From: Gorsachius magnificus
Taxonomy: Eukaryota; Chordata; Aves; Pelecaniformes; Ardeidae
Reading direction: 5' to 3'
Assembly (NCBI GenBank): GCA_034008185.1
Contig: CM067084.1
Coordinates: 11,923,385-11,987,384, forward strand
Length of the DNA: 64,000 bases
Positions 48,016-62,400 of this stretch are shown one piece after another. Both the position numbers and the translations under genes were made by a program. The notes under the pieces were generated by a model. The model had not been told where the DNA came from. It searched no databases and was given only the letters and a program-made list of their open reading frames with translations. The first letter of the stretch is position 1; the number at the start of each line of letters is the position of its first letter.

Positions 48016-49698
48016 TGCTGAGGGAACCACCGAAAAGTAATACCTTGCCCTCTTGCACTTATTTATCACTTGAGTAATTGCTATTGCATTAAATTTTGGA
48101 AAGAAAGGTAGATCTTAGGAGATCTTTGATGAATATTGGAGAGCAGTAAGCATTACTGAACAATTTCTAGGGATTAAACTAACAAAGACTTTCCTTGTGA
48201 GTTTCCAAATGCTTTATGAAATCATATAGGTCAAAAAAGTCATGAGAATACTTCTTGCTTTAGTTTGATGTCAGCCTTTCAATCCAATTAATAAAAAAAA
48301 GTAGAAAGCCTTAAAATAAAAAAGTTAATGAAACTTTGTAAATTCTTAAAAAGCTGCTCATCAGTTTGATTTTTAGTCTCAATGCAAAGTATAGCTTTAA
48401 TTCTGTTTTTTATAAAATTTGTTGATGTTTTGCTTTATCCTACTCTTGTGCCTCTCCACAGATCAGACAGTATCTAATCTTGAGTGTCTTTTTTGTGTTG
48501 TTTCTATTTTAATATTTAAACAGAAATAATGATAGTTTTACAAGAAAGGGTGTGATTCCCCTTTTCTTCACATATTTCCCTTTCTTTTATCTTGCTGCAT
48601 GCATAAGGAGATTCTATGAATTAAACTATAAATCACTGACAAATATTTGATACATAGCACATAACTGTAACAAGAAGATCTGTAAATTCCTTGGATTTCA
48701 GAAGGGAAATGAACATTAGTACCTCATGCATCTTAGAGATAAGAGAAATTTCTGAGGTTATTTTCAGTCAGTTATTTGCAGTTCTTGGTGTTGCATATTA
48801 ATATTTTAATAAATGATAACCTGTCACTCCCAGACTGCAGTTTTATTCAAAGTTGATTAGTTTTTGTACTTGTGTATTCATTTTTCTTCTGTATTATCTC
48901 AAAATCTCTTCACATATAGAATACCATCATATATTTTGAAAGTTTCCAAAGATGGTAAACCCAGTCAGGCTCAGTTCTTAGAGTTAATAAGAATTTTGTT
49001 AGCATTGCTGGAACTGTTGGGCTTCCTCTGTCTTCTGCCTCTGACTTATTGTTTATGTATTAACCATGCACTGTTAGTTCTGCTTGCCTGGCTGGATGTT
49101 AGTTAGGCAACAACCAGAAAAAAAGTAGTCTTTGCTAATATCTAAATCTTCTGCATATAAAATAAACTGTGTACTAAGCTAGAGTTTAGTTCAATCTTGG
49201 CAAAAGAGTTATAGCATCGCTAGACCTGCATGACTTAAGACTGCTGAGATTCTACATCAGTGAGCAACATTGCTGTTGCTCAACGGCTCGTCATACTGTA
49301 ATGGCAAATTCTAGCTGCAGGTGAAAAGGTATGAATTCAGGTCAATGCTTTGGTACAAAAAGAGCAAAATCATAAAGATATCAGATCTTTCCTCTCTACA
49401 TCATGTCATAAACCCACTGTTTTCAAAAGCAGTATGCTTTTGGGAAACGGCATGACTTTGAAACCAAGATAGTTAAACATATACATGAACTTGCAATATA
49501 ACCTACCAGATGGTGAAGAAAGTGTAACTCTAAGAAAAAAAAAAAAAAATCTAGTTTATCTTATCTTTAAAAAATTCTTTGATTTGAAGAAGAGACATAT
49601 TACTACTGACACCGCTGAAAAAAATAAGTCCTTGCACTCTTCCTGCCCTGCCTTAGTAGTGTGAAAGAAACTTGAAAGAATGAGGTCTCAGGGAGAAG

Positions 49699-49720
49699 AA
49701 AAAAAAAAAAAAAAAAAAAA
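49699..49720 (+). repeat. Poly-A run of 22 bases
   Basis: Twenty-two consecutive A between GGGAGAAG and GAGGTGGC. No retrocopy body recognised upstream. Confidence 0.9.
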
Positions 49721-52700
49721 GAGGTGGCTGTAACATATTTGCTTTCCTTCAAGGGTACAATGATTTGGGGTACAAGACAGAGTTGAAGACTCTAGGAAAA
49801 ATATTTTCATTAAAATTATGATGACTAATACAAAACTAATAGTTTCCCTTGCAAACAACACTATCTTCTCAAAGAAGACTTTCTAAAACTGTCAGCTATC
49901 TACATATACATGGAGTGTGGGTTTGAGAGGTAATTCATGGAAAAGACTGGAACCACAGGAGGAACTTCTGGAATTTAACACCGAGTACTGCAAAGTCTGA
50001 GCTTTAGGTGCTTTTTCATCTGTTGAAATATGAAACGCTGGCCAGTATGTTATATGATAGCATGATAGCTTTGGCCACCTTTTAGGCAGAAGAGGATATT
50101 TGCCATCCTGAAGCTGCATAGCTACAATAACATGAGACTGTGCCCACACTGAAAAGTCCATTGAAGTTTTGGTATAACTTAGTATACTAAATTATTTAAA
50201 TAACTTCAAGATTTGGCTTACATGCCACCAGGCTTACATGTAAGTGATGTAAATAAGCAACTGTCCAATCCTAACCATACAGTCATATCCTAAATATGAA
50301 TTCATAGGACCCAACACATTAAGCTGTGTTAACTGTCGGTTATGTGCTATTTATCAATTATGCTATGGTTAAAAATACTCTTAAATGCCCAAAGCATTGA
50401 TGGCAGTTTTGAGAAGAAACAATTTCCAAAGAACTGTGCAAGAAGTTTTGTTTATAAATATGAACAATATTTGGAACTACAGGTGGCAGTCTTTTTAATG
50501 TAGTTTCAAGGCTGAATTAAAAAAGGGCCAGTTAGCCTATTTCCTTTCAATTTACCTTCAAAGCCTAGACAAATATTTCATCCACGTTCAGAGAAACAAA
50601 TGCCATCATATAATCTCTCACAAGTGGTCAACACCTTTGCAGAACTGATTGGTGAAGTTGGAAGTCATCTGCTTATCCTCCAATGTTTCACCATCAGCAG
50701 CAGCTTCACAACATCTGTTTTGCTCTTCTCCCTTTCATTTCTTCTCATATCTTTGCCTATTTTAAATACCCAGGGGAATGGTGCTTTAAGTCTAACCATC
50801 TGCTACTTAGCCATTAAAAATAAATACAAATAAATATTAAAGCCTTGCTAAAAAGCAAATGTGTGTATATGCACTGATTTTAAGACTGTAATTTTTTAAA
50901 AGAAATACTAAGTGGAACGAGTAAAAAAAATCATTAAGTCATATTTTAAAGTTATTAAATCCACCGTTAAACATTTTAAGTGTATGTATGTAAAATCTAT
51001 ACCCTTCAAAGTTAAAATTAAACACATGATTAAGGTCTGTATCCGTAAAGAGTCATACAAATTTTTAAATCCTGTTGCCAATAAATAAGCATCCAAATGT
51101 TTAATGCTTAATTACCTCAACTTTTGTCACTTTATTTTTAGTCTGACTCCAGATCTCATTCTGTCTTTTCTATTTGAATAATAAGAAAGCTACTGTCAGA
51201 AGTCTGAGAAAGGTAGTTATAGGCTGTCAAGTCACTTCATTTTCCCTGAGAAAAATGAAATAGATCAATCTTTTTAGTACAAAACATATTTCCCAGACTG
51301 AATCATTCATGTAGCTCTTCTCATCTGAAAATCTCCGCTGCTTCATGATGTATGGACACAAGTAGATACAATACTCTAATAATTATATCTCAAAGCTGTG
51401 TTCAGGTATATTTTCATTTCCTGCCACTGTTTATACATTATTTTTACTGTTATATTCTTCCTCACAGATCACATACTGTGTTGAAAATACATGCTCTATT
51501 GGATATCTTTTCTATAAAGTCTTTTAATCATGAGTATCAATCAAAATTAAAATTTCCCACCTTATAAGATTAGGTTTGGAAATTATTTTTCTGTATTTTC
51601 TGACTGATTTGTACCTCGATTTCCCTTCTTTTCTTTTACTGCTTCTCCTGTTTCCTCTCTTATTTGGTGCGTTGTCCTCTTTCAACCAGTGGAACTGGGA
51701 TGGCTTGGGGACAACAAATAAAGGCCTATTTAACAATTTATCATTATTGATCAATTAGTGACTTTATTGACAAAAAGTGTCCATATTTTGTCACACAATT
51801 TTGTACACAGGTGTTCTCAGTATTTTAATTATAGACAACCTGACTGACAGATACTATTTTATGCAAAATAATATAGCATAATATTTATGAATAATCAGAA
51901 TGCATATTTTGCCCTAATCTCAAAAAAGTTAGATATTACATGTTGGTGAGCTCCCAGTGAAGAGAGCTAGATTCTTACTTTCTCAGGACTGGGATCTTTA
52001 TTGCTTATATTCTATGATTTAGCAATCACTGTGAATAATTCTGTTGATTAGTAAATCATCTTTTCATGTGGAAATAATTTCTTTAGTATATTTATGCACT
52101 ATATGCATAGGAAAAAGTTAATTACTATGCACAATTCTATATTGGCTATATATAATTGTTGCATGATTAAAATATTTGTCATTATGATCTTGCAGCTATC
52201 CCTTTTTTTTTTTAAAAAAAATTTTACCGTTTTTTTTTTTCAATGAGAGATTTAAATAAAGTATTCACATAAAGTAATGCATATAACTGCAAAGTGCCTC
52301 ATTCATTTTGCCAATATTACTTCAAAACATACCCAGCACAAACACATTGGAAAATGTTTTTATTGACAAATTGCTGATATTAGATAAGTTTTCCAGCTTG
52401 TTTCTGAGATAATGGAAATGGTCAGTTACTTGATTGTTCACCCCATATAACCCTGCCTGGTATGAGCGACTTTTTTGCCCTTACACGTACCTCCTTGCAA
52501 CATTTGTCTTATCAGTTTAAATTACTTCTGGTTTGCATTATATTTAGGTCATGCATAGTCCAACAAAACAAAAAAATATACTTGTATGTAATATTTAAAG
52601 CTATTTCAAGACAGTTTAAGGTAAGAAGATATTATCAGAGTTCAAATAAGTATTCACTAAAGAAAAAGGCAGTGATTACTATCAATCATAAATAGTGCAG

Positions 52701-53924
52701 CCATTTACTTGGACACTAAGGTTTCTCACTACATAACTAATTGCCGCCTTCTCCATCCATCCCTCCAGCTTCAGGCATTTTTACATTGCACTGAATTATC
52801 AGCCAGTAGATATTAAGACTATTTTGTTGCGCTTAGCTTTTATGTTTGTTGGCAGTCTATTTTTTACAGCTTTTTAAACAGATGGTTTTATATCAGTAAA
52901 GCTTAACAAGACACAGAGCAAATAGAAATAAAACCTTCACTAGCAATATTGCTTTTCATTGCCTAGTTGCTGCCAACTAAGATATATTGGACCTATCTCT
53001 CATTAAAAAGCCAACAAAAAATGCAGTTTCACAATTCCTAAGTGTATGCTTATCAATTTACAAGACTACAAATTCTGGGAGGCATTTTGTGAACTGTGTA
53101 GTTACAGATTTCAGTCATGAGCGTTTACTGTTAGAATTAATACGAAAGTGACTATTGGCAAGATCTACTGCCAGATTTGATTTCCACTATTCTGTGAATA
53201 CCAATGGGAATTTTAGCTCATCTAAACGTACTTCTCTTCATAATTGAGAACTGTGTATTTTTAAATAGGTTCTTAATACTAGAAAATAAACTTTACAAAA
53301 TAAAAACATAGATGTAATTTTTATGTTTAGTTTCCTAAAGAAATAATTTTGGGTAATACTTAAAATGCAACCAGATATCCAAACCCATGCATTGCACTTC
53401 TCAGATTAGTCTAATACATTACACTTTCCTCTTATACCGAGAGAATCAATTCACAGTTCCTGGAACAGTAATAGATACTTTGTCTAACTTTGAAGGTCCT
53501 GATGATAGTGGTTCAGCAACCTTTTTGAAAACCTACCTGTTTTTCCCTTTAGTCATTCCACTCAGATAATGGAAGGATAATTCAGAACAAAAAAAAATCT
53601 GGAAACATTAGAATGCAGTCCAATACTTTAGTAAAAATCCTTAAGAACCAATGGAGAAAATAAACATATTTACCCAAGATTATATAATATAAAATAGTAT
53701 TGAGGTAAAGGAGTGGATCCTTCATTCTATGGTTTCATAAAATTGTAACTCATGTTAAACTAGGTGTTCTGGCAGACCGTATGGGACCCCAAATACATAT
53801 TGTTTAACAAATGCAAACAACACGAATTTATTTACAGAGATGTGATAGCATGATGAGCGTATATATTGTACATAGAGTTCATACTTACAATTAATCTGAA
53901 GAAGTCCTTTTACCTGATTAGCTG

Positions 53925-53962
53925 ATAAAGACTCTTCCTCTAAATAAAGACTCTTCCTCTAA
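53925..53962 (+). repeat. Tandem duplication, 19-bp unit, 2 copies
   Basis: ATAAAGACTCTTCCTCTAA is repeated perfectly in tandem (53925-53943 and 53944-53962). Recent replication-slippage type duplication. Confidence 0.95.
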
Positions 53963-54087
53963 ACTCAATATTAAAAGTTTCCAAATTATTCCTCATATCT
54001 CTTTGAGGATCACCTTGAAATTCTTGGGGACTTCATGAAATATTTCCCAAGTTCTAAACATAGCTGCGAGTCAACAGTCACATACTT

Positions 54088-54175
54088 GCATTTGACACAG
54101 ATATAACTCAAAAAAATCCTCATAAATCTCGATGGAGTTACTCTAGATTTACACTAGCATTCCTCAGATACACAG
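54088..54175. mobile_element. Remnant of an old palindromic amniote repeat (MITE-like)
   Basis: GATGGAGTTACTCTAGATTT then ACACTAG..., preceded at 54094 by GACACAGATATAACTC. The right half follows the phrase 'aatggagttactccagatttacaccagtgtaac', which recurs throughout sauropsid genomes as one arm of a near-palindromic non-autonomous DNA element. The left part (ACACAG-TATAACTC) looks like the partial opposite arm. The family name is not assigned, and target-site duplications are not visible. Confidence 0.5.
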
Positions 54176-54529
54176 AAGTTTGCATCTTTTCCTAAGTCCT
54201 AAAAAAAGGGAAAGCAGAACTTTGAACATCAAAGACTTAATTTGCAGCCTCTAATTTCAGAACTGTTCAGGGAAATCAGACGATCTAGTCACAATATTGC
54301 AAAGGGGGAAAACACAGAAATTCAGGGCCCCATTACCTGACATACTAGAAAGCTATTGCTGTACTCTTCGCATGTCATGGCAATATTTGTCTGAACAATG
54401 CAAGGGACCTTGAGAAGTGGGCCAGTTTCTAAGCACACGGAGAGTTAGTGAAGCTTTAACTAGCACAGCATTTCATTCAAGAAGTCAGCTTCAAGACTTC
54501 ATTTAAAATTATCAGGGGCACATTATCTG

Positions 54530-54885
54530 GGAACACAACAAGAAGCAATTATTGGTTTAATTAGCCTGCATTCACCACGTTGTGCTCCTTCTCTTTGTTG
54601 GATTGCCAGGCAATTTTGTAAAATCATTAAGCAAGGGAACTATAATTCCATAATGACCTAATCTGCAGCTCCATCCTATCACACTGGAATATTTTAAAGT
54701 TATTTATGACTGTCCTCAATAAAAGCTAAGTCCATTGGGCAAGAAACACTTTGAGTCTCCAAGATTCCAAATGGCTTCCCTTATTGAAAGGTTTTTGTTG
54801 TATTCAGTCATCTGTTCTCTTCTACTCTTGAAAGAGAAGTTTTGCTGCCAAAGTAAATGCACGTTGCTATGGAAATGCACAGGAC
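54530..54885. promoter_or_regulatory. Candidate conserved non-coding element (unproven)
   Basis: Unique sequence with homeobox words GGTTTAATTAGCC (about 54555), repeated AATTAT/ATTCCATAATG words and a TTTATGAC word. At 54863-54876, GTTGCTATGGAAAT is close to an RFX X-box (one half site is imperfect) and runs into ATGGAAATGCAC. No simple-sequence decay across about 350 bases. Function is a guess until aligned. Confidence 0.25.
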
Positions 54886-57800
54886 ACACTAAAGAATATC
54901 TTTCTGTCCGAGAAAAAAAAAAAAAACAAAACAAAAAAACCCACCAAACTTATCTCATTTTCAGTATAACCTTTGATACAATGGACAGGAAGAGGAATTC
55001 AGAATGGTGTAAAACAAAAACTCAAACCTTATTATATAGATCTTTTTCCTGAGAAGGAAATTGATTTAACAAATTTTTTCTTCTACTTAATCTCTCAGAT
55101 TTTGACAACGGGAGAGATTTAAGAATGCAATTCATGGCATTTTATGATTTCTCATTTCTTACTTTCATCATCATCATATGAGGTTTATGTTCTTTCACTG
55201 TACCTTCAACAAATGAGACTAGAAGAAAGGTTAGACTTACAAACTAACGTGTCTATCTCCATAACTTAAGTAGTAATTTCTTCAAAAGGAAGTAGTAATA
55301 GTCTTCAAAACCACCAAAGATTCATCATAAAGCATCCAGGAAGATTACATATGAAACACGGAATAAATTAAAAAGTTGAAATTATCAGCTGATGATAACT
55401 ATCTTTGAAGATACCATTTGCCTAACTAAATTGTTTCACCAGGCTAAAACAAATCTGGGTAGAAAGCTGTAAATTCTTCATATGTTTTGCTAAATAGAAA
55501 GATAGAAAAACTAGTTAGGACAAAAAGAAGAGGAATAAAAAGCACCTTTCATGTATTTTGCTATGGAGATAAAGTAGAAGCTCTTCATGGTATTAAGATT
55601 GGGGAGTAGTTAACGAACAGTGAAATTGCAATGGCATTTTTCATTTCAAAGGAACTTTACTAAGAGTATGGCCTTATCTATTTTATGAGTGAGATATGTT
55701 AAAAAGTCTATACCAGTATTAGAGTTATGTATAAAATATTATATAAAAAAGCAATTGAATTGCTGATTAAGGAAAGTAAAATTAAAAGAGAATTTTGCAT
55801 TATGTAAATCAAGCAAATGTGATTTTTATATTATTAAGAAACATAAAAGCTTGACCAGTGTGTTTTACTTTACTACTGCTCTCAGCATGTTGACTTGGAG
55901 CAGGTACGTGGCCATCAACTGTATCACCTCAACCTGGTACAGCAGGAGTGTTAGTATTTTAAGCAGTTTCTGAACATCCAAAGGCACAAACTCCTAAAAA
56001 GCAGAGAGGAAAAGGGTATGGGGGGTGTCTAAACCTCCATTATGGAATTATTTAAACCTAGGAGGTCTGATTTGAGCTCATTAGGTAACACATCCAGTGT
56101 AGATAAAAGATAATGTCTTCATAAATGCGCTTAATGAATTAAATAAAATCTGTTAGGTATTACCTAGAGCACTTTAGCCCATGAAAATGCATCAGGTTCT
56201 GTTTCACTATACACTGAAACACTGAAAATGTGTTCTTTAATATTTGGTTCCTAATATCGTAATAATTCTTCTTTTTAGCTTTGGAAATTAAATGAACATT
56301 TAGTTTAGACTCTCGTAATAGTTTACATTTTAAAGTGATGTGTGCTACTATATAATGAAATCAAAGCAAACTGCAGTCTATGAAATTCCCAATAAAACAA
56401 CAAAGAAAAAAAATTGCAAATCGCAGACCTCACCATTGCAGGAGCATAAGAGCAATGAGGCACTAAAAGCAGTCAAATATAAAATAAGAATCCCGGTCAG
56501 AACAAAAATTTTAAAATGCTTATCTATGACACTTAGAGATAAAGAAAGGAAAAACTAAAAAAGTAATTACATATGGTTGTACAGTTTTGCTATACAGAAT
56601 TGTAAGGCTGTTTAAATACACTTGAAAGAAGCTCATTCATGTTTTCAAAAACTGCAGTGGAAGTGCAAGGGGGAAGCAGAAGCAAGCGGAACTCCAGAGA
56701 GAGAAGGGGGGAAATCACAAAATAGTATAAGAACAACGTACAAACGCAGGAAAGATTAACTGTGCTCTTCTTTCTCATGATATAACATCAGTAAGTAGTC
56801 AGGTCTACAGAGGTAATACCACTAAAATGTAAAAGAGATAGTTACATGGACTCTGTAATTAATGAAGTACCTCGTGGTATATATTTTACAGTTCCAAGCT
56901 TTGACTGATTTTTTCTTTTTAATTTTTTTTTTTTAAGTAATTTTGCAGCATATTTGTAGCTCTTTTCCTGCATGGATTTTCTGAGGCATAGATAATAGCT
57001 GATTTTTAGGTTGCAGCCACTCCCTGAAGCTCTTACTGTATGGAACCTGTTGGACCTTAAATATCTTTGAAATTTCCACTTCCTGTCAAATCTGACAAGA
57101 GTTAGTTTGGGGGCTACGATGGTACTGGGGACATGGATGCAACAGTCGTAGAGCTCTTTTTGTCTTAGGAAGCTGTATTAAGAAAACTATGGTTTATGTG
57201 GTACAAGTATAGAAGTTAGGATTATTGTCATAAAGTCTAGAAGCAAGACTACAATAAAAGTAGATGATCTTTGCTATTTAGAGTCTTTCTACTTAAAAAA
57301 TTAAATCTAGAATGTTATCTAGAATGTTCAATTAGTGTGAAGAGCTTTAATAAAATTTAAAAAAAACCCAAAAACATTGTAGAAAATATGTAAAATACTT
57401 CCACAATTTTTTTTATATTGCAAAAATTTTATGCAGTGGAAATTGTTTTCTAATACTGGATAGCAATCAGTGAGAAGCCTCACATGCCTGAGGTAACTAT
57501 TCCAGATTCAGAAGAATACTACTTGGCCTGGTCCCTTCAGCTCTAGTACAATTATCTCTGCACAGCAACAGTGCAACTCTACTACAAGTTGCAAACATAT
57601 CTGAGACAGCAAAACCTTGCTTCCAGACTTTGATTTCTACATCTACCTGTGAGACAGAGGGAACCGATCAAAGAATAACATGAAATAGTATCCTTTTTTA
57701 ATACAAGAACCTCAAGGCAATGTTGGTTATCAAACTTGGCCTGTTCCAACTCCCACACCATTGCACCTATCTAGGTGATGCGCTGCCTCAGTGAAGTGTT

Positions 57801-59427
57801 TCACTGTGCAGAAAGGAAGCAAAAAGGCAGATATATATTCTAGTCAGCAGGGCATTTGCCCTGCAGGAACCTGAGTTCCAGCCAGGACTACAAGGACTTT
57901 CCTGGTGGCAATCCAGCATTGCATAAATACTGGAAAGGTTCTGGGAGGAGGACTGCAAACCAGGACTCTCCATTAATATTGTATCCTTCCTTTGAAGACT
58001 TTTCAGACACCTGGCTCCCAAGTTCATTGTCCTAGCTCTTTCTTCTCAATAGCTATATCTATATTACTTTTGATACCTACGTTCAGTCCTAAATTTACCA
58101 GTGCAAGTAGCTTAAGACAGCTCTGTATGCTCTCTTGAATCCGTTTGCTTTTTGATGACTTCAGTTGTCCCTGCACTGCAATTTGGCAGACTTGGATTCT
58201 GATTTCTTAAACTGTTTCACTCTCCTTTGACATTGCCATGCCAAACCACAACATCTGTATCTCTGATGACCTTTTGCACTGTGCATATACACTAACATCT
58301 TTTTTTTACCTTGTCATATCAACTGTGACAAAGCAGTAGCCTACATCAGGTGACCTACGCTTCCATACGGTGAGGGTTGGGTGATGCAGCTTTTATCCCA
58401 GTCATCATGGGATTGCATACTCATCACAGCTGTGAGGACATTTGCATTTTTCCCAGACAGTGGGAGAGCACTGCAGATTATAGTCTGATTTCTTTAACTT
58501 TTATGGCCTACATTACTTCCAGAGGAAAGAGAGTAACATCCCTTGGTAAGATTGTACCACCTCATACCCTCAAATCAATGCATGTGACTTTTTCTTCATG
58601 AAGAGCTTTCAGAGCTGCCCTAGACATGTACTGCTTCAAGGGCTCATTTTGGTGCTAAGGGATGAGCAATTATTATCTTTTGAAGCTCAGCCATTCTTGG
58701 TGCCTACCACTCACAGGAAAACAGTTTGCTGTGAGCAAGTACACCAAAGAAGCTGTGGCAGAGCTGTGAGTTCTCAGTGCTGTGTTTAAAGCTGCATTTG
58801 CCTACAATCTCAAGAAATCAATGGAAGCTGCACATCACAGTCAGGCATACACTAGCCTTTAATTTTCAATAATTTAAATAGTATAAAGACAATTCTTAAC
58901 ATTAAAATAGGTAACCTGATTTTTTAAAAAGAAATATTTGCCATGGTGTAAGAGGACTGAATTTATGATTTAAATTGACTGCTTGCACAGATGACTTTTA
59001 GATAAAGCATACTAAGAAGCATATTATTTCCATGCATGGCAATTTACATGTGAAATTTCCATTAGTGATAATGGCAGTGGCACGTAAAAATCTCCAATTC
59101 CCTTTAACATTAATTGCAGTCATCTATGTAAGTACTTGGATTTTCAATGACATTATATCCACAGCTCTATAAAGTCAGAAGGGATCACAGCCTGGAGAGG
59201 ATAAACACTAAGCACTGTCTTTACCGATGGCAGGTAATAACTAAAATCTGTATCTACACCATTGTTGAAATATAGCATCGCATAACTTTGAAAAAATATT
59301 AATGAAATATGCTTGCTTAATTTACCAGACTCTTAAAATAAAACCAGTTGACAGAATTCTGAATTAAGCTGATTATAATTTTAAGTACACTCTGCTAATA
59401 CTGTGAAAGTTACTAATTTACCATTTA

Positions 59428-59465
59428 TTTGAATAGGCATGTCGAATTTGAATAGGTATGCAGAA
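59428..59465 (+). repeat. Imperfect tandem duplication, 19-bp unit
   Basis: TTTGAATAGGCATGTCGAA followed directly by TTTGAATAGGTATGCAGAA: two copies differing at three positions, so somewhat older than the perfect duplications at 45.2 and 53.9 kb. Confidence 0.9.
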
Positions 59466-62400
59466 TCCACTTTAGACTTCTAAATCTTCAAGAGTTAGTG
59501 TTGGATTTCTTGTAATATGGGTTTTTGTGTGAACTTTCAGGGAAGCTGTTGAAAAATATAAGTGAACCAACAGGCTAATAAGAGAGCAACTTCTGGGATT
59601 TTTGATAGAGTTCAAATAGGCTTCATGTTAGATGTTAAGATATTAAGCAGCGACAACTCCAAGTACATTTTAGTTCAGCAAATGCATTATTTAAACTGAA
59701 TTGAACTTCAGATATTTTGGTTAATGAAATTATCAAAAGCTTGGAGTTCTCAAATTATCTGTCATGAAAAATCACTAAGGTATGTATATTTAAAAAAATA
59801 TCCAAATTTTACTTGATATCTTTACATAACTATTATATGACATATGATTTTTGCTGATTTATCTCCAACACGCATCTTTCATTATCTTACTTAATCAGAC
59901 AATGAAATGACCACTACCTGATCATGATGTGAATACTTACAAAAAGTTACTGGTTTTGCATTCAGTGTCCAACAGAATCTGCCCAGCCATAAGACATCAT
60001 CTTACTCAAATCTCTAGCAACGAACAGTGGAGATAGGGTGCTTTTACAACACAAATAAGAATGAAAAGCAAATTAGTTTTATTTGCAAAACCACAGAAAA
60101 AAATAAAATCCCTTCCAGAATCCTGTGCAAATCTATACTACAATAAACTGACTGACTGCTGAGGTGTTTGCCAAAATTCTTAGAACCTGAAGGAATTTAA
60201 AACACTGTATGCACAATGGAAGTTATTCAACTGAAATGCTAAACAAGGCTTCTTTCAATCATCAGAATAAAATCCTGAAAGTACAAAATTGATTATGCTG
60301 GGATAATGTATGACAATAAAAATGTCAGTCATTGTGCCTTGGATTCAAATTAGGACTTCTCTACACTTGTAACTAATTATCAATACTTCAATCCTGAAAC
60401 GCACTGTTAGCAAAATGTTCCGAAGATGGATTTCATGTCCTGTAAGGCTAAAGTTTTAAAAGTTAGTTAATCATCCCAAATATCTCTGAAACATATCTAG
60501 AATTATTACTTGGGGGTGCCTATTTCTCCCTGTTGACTCTAAGAGGATCTTGGGCAAATATCTTGGAATTTGACAACAATTTTTGGTTGCCAACCACCAG
60601 GTGAGAGAACTGCCACCCTTCCTATGGAGCTAGTATCTATCAGCAGAATTATTACTTTAGAAACAGTTATTCTAGTTCTCAGGGAATGTAAAGTCTTACC
60701 GGAGAAATTCAGACTGTGTTCTCTAGTTGTCTTCTTTAGCTACATCTGAATTTAACTTTTGCCAGCAGCTCTGTGTTGGTCAGAGATAACTCATCAGATC
60801 TCTGACAGACAGAGCCATACTGGCAAGTTTTTACAGTAGACCTATCTTTAGATTAGTCTCAACGTTAAGTTAAATTGCATCAGCAATCATGGCTCCCTCG
60901 AGGCTGATTCACAAAATTGGGATTACCTAAAGTACTCATGCTAAAAGTACATTTCCTGAGCCTTTCGCATTCTACTCTACAGGAATACATGGAGGAGCAT
61001 GGGGACAATTTAAACATTTCATTATAAGTGAAAATCCTCAGCAGCCCTTTTTCAGCTATGTACAGGCATGCACGGGAAAAGCGCACCATGCACTAGGACG
61101 GCGTTAGAACATTGAATTTAACGTGGGAGGCAGCACGGTGAGTTTCAGACAGGTAATGAATTGATACCTATACCCAACTGTCCCACTGATGGGTGGTGAG
61201 CACATACACACAAATACAGGCCAAGCAAGAAGTCTCTTTTAAATTATAGTTTTATTAAAGTGAAATTTTGTTCATTCTGGGTGAGAAAGATTCAATGAAA
61301 TGTTTTCTTGCAACAGTCCAGCTACTCTGGATGAAGTGAAGGGAGGTTCTGGGCTCTCTTTAGCATTAATTTCCAGGAATTATATTTTGTTTTCTCTCGT
61401 TTCCCTCCATCCCCACCTATTTTTAAAGCACTAGTTAGTATTAAATTTCTTCACAAACAGCCACCCGATATCTAAACTGTTTTGCATTTTTTCCAGTACA
61501 AACATTTAAGTATTGTACCACACTCTATTGTAAAATTACCAAGTAAAATGGAAAGTAGTGTTCATCTGTCACTGTTCAGTTTAGAATGCATCAATTAGTT
61601 GTGGAGTAGAGTTAATTTTATGCTGTATTTGAAAACATCACCAACTATCTGTTTTTTCTAGCTTGGCATGAAATGCAGATGGAGATAAATTTATGTACTT
61701 GACACACTAAATCTGCTTCAGGATCCTATCAACTGAGTTGAGGCGTAGGTAGGTAACTTTTACATTTTAAAAGGTAGAATTGCATTTCCTACTTCCCCAA
61801 GTTAAGAAGGCACATCGTGCATGGCAAGTGGGGGATGCAATTTTTTCAGGGGAGAAAGCAGATCAAATCTTTAACAGATGAAATATTTTTTCCTAACTGA
61901 CAAACAACCTGTAAGATTGTTTGTATTCTTTTTCTTCTACACAGCAAGAGATAGTAAACTACAAAATCTTTTTGACAAGTGTAAATAATTCAGGTTTTGG
62001 GGAAATGAAAAGGAAATATGGAATTCTGGTTCTGAGTAACTGCAATGATTTTTTGCATTGTCTTCAGGATTTTTTTAGATTTCATTGAACAAATAACAAC
62101 CATCTATGTAATTTTCCACCTTCACATCTGATTGAATATTATTACAATAGTGAAAATACATGCAGTTCTTCTTTATGGAAAAATTCTATTACAATTTGTC
62201 TCAATCTGCGTGGCTGCTTAAATACCAAATAATAAATACCTGTAGAGACTCATGTAAACAAGCAATTCCAGCAATTGCCCTGACAAATACACAGGATGGA
62301 ATCTATGAGATGACGCAGGTTCAGCACCAAATACTGTCACTTGTCTTACTCTTTCATCACATTTCAGGAGATCTTTTATTTCCTTCCTCATTCTGTAACT

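Noticed and set aside
49892..50161. 89-codon minus frame with fairly protein-like composition
   Set aside because: I could not tie it to any family. No splice or start context is convincing; possibly a decayed repeat or chance.
57780..58030. Possible tRNA-derived SINE (phrase like 'gcagggcatttgccctgcaggaacctgagttccagcc')
   Set aside because: Vague resemblance to a MIR B-box region, but too weak and without neighbouring MIR blocks.
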